From: Leptidea sinapis | Lineage: Eukaryota; Arthropoda; Insecta; Lepidoptera; Pieridae | NCBI RefSeq assembly: GCF_905404315.1 | Contig: NC_066301.1 | Location: 5,952,001 to 6,016,000 of the forward strand | Reading direction: 5' to 3' | DNA length: 64,000 bases | Part shown: one piece after another, positions 62,351-64,000 of the stretch | How the letters are laid out: the number at the start of each line of letters is the position of its first letter | Position numbering within the stretch: the stretch's first letter is position 1 | The notes under the pieces: generated by a model | Databases searched by the model: none | What the model was told of the DNA's origin: nothing | Seen by the model: the letters and a program-made list of their open reading frames with translations, nothing else | Program-made: the position numbers and the translations under genes

Positions 62351-64000
62351 TTATATGGCTCCATATGCCTTCTCCGATGTGTCGCAAAAGCCATGTAGCT
62401 CGACAAAATTGCTGTCGTTATTTTTACTAATTCCTATCCATCTTTTTACTGTAATGTCCTTCACTGTTTCGTAATCGTTTCGAATTCTTATCCATTCTTG
62501 TTTCAGATTTATGTCTACTTCGTCATCCCAATTTGACTTTTGTAGCCATAACCGTTGTATTAAAATCTTTGCTGTTACTATACAGGTGCGATCCATCCCA
62601 GGGGATCGAATAGCTTTTGCACGTCTGACAAAATATTTCTTTTTGTAATAACTTCAGGTGCTGAAGGTAAGTGTATGTTGTAATTAAATTGATCATTTGC
62701 CAAGTTCCAAAGGATACCCAACGCTTTAATTGTTCCGTTAATGGCTATATTTAGATTTACTTTTGTTGATCTGTTTTCAGGTTCTATAGTTCTCATGAAT
62801 TCTGCGCTATTTGAGGACCACTTTTGTAATTCGAAGCCACCTCGTTTCAGTACTTCTGTCAATTGTTTTCTTGCTTCTATTGCTTCCTCAACGTTATCAA
62901 AACCAGTGAGTAAATCGTCGACATAAAAGTCTTGTTTAATTATTTCAGACGCCAGTGGAAAATCGGATCCTTCGTCTTCAGCCAACTGCATTAATGTTCT
63001 TACTGCAAGGTATGGTGCTGGTGCAGTGCCAAACGTCACGGTAAGTAGCCTGTAAGATTTTATTTTTTCAGACGGATCGTTACTCCATAAAATACGTTGA
63101 TAATCAACATGTTTGTTCGCCAATAAAACCATTCTATACATTTTTTTTAAGTCTGCGACGAAGCATACAGCGTGCATCCTCCACCTCATGATGATACTCC
63201 GAAGATCTTCCTGCAACACGGGACCAACTAGCAACTCATCATTTAATGAAATACCGTTGTTGTCTTTACAGGATGCATCAAAATCAACGCGCACTGGAGT
63301 ACTTTCACTATCATTACGAATAACTGCATGATGACTTAAATACACTGCTCTATTATCTTTTTCATTTTCAGGAACTTCTTCTGCGTGGTTTAATGTCAAA
63401 TACTCTTTGATTACTTTTGTGTAAGCTTCTTTATGTGTAGGGTTCCTTTCGAACCTTCTCTCTAATTGTAAAAATCTTCCATAGGCTATATCTTTGCTAT
63501 TTCCATCAGGTGATTTTTCATTGCTTGTTTTAAATGGTAAATTTACAACATACCTACCATCTTCATTTCTTCTGTGTGTTTGTTTATAAATCTCTTCACA
63601 GAGCCTTTCTTCTTGTGTTAATTTTCTGTCCGTGTCATTTTCCAACTCCCACATCTTTTTTAACATGACACCCAAGTCAATTTTATGATGCATTACAATT
63701 AAGAGTTGTGTTTCTGTAAAAGGGTCATCTATTTGTCCGAAAAGAATCCAACCCAACTTCGTTTATTGGGCACATGGCGTACCAGGAGGACCTCTTATAA
63801 TATCCTGTTCTATTAGATTAGCATATTCCTTGACACCTAATAATAAATCTATGGGTCCAGGTTTGTCATAAGTTGGATCTGCTAATTGTAAACCTAGTAT
63901 ATGTGGCCAGTTGTTCTTGATGAGTGACTTGGATGGCAACCTTGTTGTAATTTGTTTAGACATTACATAAGCTTCTGTTGGCATACAAAAATTAGAATCA
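62351..64000 (-). mobile_element. BEL/Pao LTR retrotransposon, internal part of pol
   Basis: Minus-strand pol sequence with Pao-type motifs, entering from the right edge and cut at about 62350 in the RNase H region, with no LTR in view. It is AT-rich. The left edge abuts TR-11 5' UTR, so it is a truncated remnant at least on this side. Confidence 0.88.
62351..64000 (-). pseudogene. BEL/Pao pol: protease end, RT, start of RNase H
   Basis: From 64000 downward, the C-terminal part of the Pao-type protease reads HILGLQLADPTYDKPGPIDLLLG and IIRGPPGTPCAQ. An in-frame TAA at 63763-63765 interrupts it just before KLGWILFG. RT follows in the same frame: RVDFDASCKDNN, DLRSIIMRWR, DLKKMYRMVLL, YQRILW, and YVDDLLTG near 62910. 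At 62578 a one-base shift after DPLGWIAP moves the frame, and the last piece (62351-62596) has VTAKILIQRLW and LHGFCDTSEKAYGA, the beginning of the RNase H-like region. Sequence ends there. Confidence 0.88.

Noticed and set aside
1..64000. Search for host genes, introns, structural RNA genes or a bacterial-type operon.
   Set aside because: All convincing coding sequence belongs to retrotransposons; nothing else could be supported by eye.

Overview
The window is insect subtelomeric or telomeric DNA made almost entirely of transposable elements; I found no host gene. The key signal is the pentamer CCTAA (TTAGG on the other strand), the ancestral insect telomere repeat. It occurs as eleven short tracts of about 17 to 57 bp, each directly flanked by the poly(A) tail or the 5' end of a non-LTR retrotransposon. 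This is how TRAS and SART, the telomere-repeat-specific R1-clade elements of insects, are arranged. The insect order cannot be fixed from the sequence.

Two kinds of telomeric element are present. TRAS-like copies (TR-1 to TR-11) have a long 5' UTR, a gag-like ORF1 with three zinc knuckles, and an ORF2 with AP endonuclease, reverse transcriptase (RT), RNase H and a terminal Cys/His motif. In their own sense they end poly(A)-(CCTAA)n. SART-like copies (SA-1 to SA-3) are GC-rich, run on the minus strand, have RT followed directly by a Cys/His motif with no RNase H, and end poly(A)-(GGTTA)n in their own sense. The two types use opposite strands of the same repeat, and twice they converge tail to tail on one short repeat tract.

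Layout: TR-1 3' part (1-2033), TR-2 (2060-9293), TR-3 (9319-18746, split by an unrelated CR1/jockey-like LINE at 12515-16488), TR-4 3' fragment (18780-19437), TR-5 (19460-24752), SA-1 minus (24798-27999), TR-6 (28000-35378), SA-2 minus (35416-37790), SA-3 minus (37848-40690), TR-7 5' fragment (40735-40825), a complete Ty3/Gypsy LTR element (40826-46920), TR-8 minus (46921-51999), TR-9 minus (52017-56383), TR-10 plus (56384-61593), TR-11 5' part (61621 to about 62350), and the pol of a BEL/Pao element on the minus strand (62351-64000, leaving the window).

The largest structure is an inverted repeat with arms of about 4.8 kb (51589-56383 and 57228-62031) around an 844-bp spacer. The arms share the same internal deletions and stop codons, differ by a few substitutions, and differ by two telomere units. 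The telomere repeat also switches strand at 52000 and switches back at 61594, so the block 46921-56383 is inverted relative to the rest. Almost every ORF is decayed. The exceptions are ORF1 of TR-5 (506 aa), ORF2 of the nested LINE (947 aa) and the 5'-truncated RT frame of SA-2 (about 709 aa).
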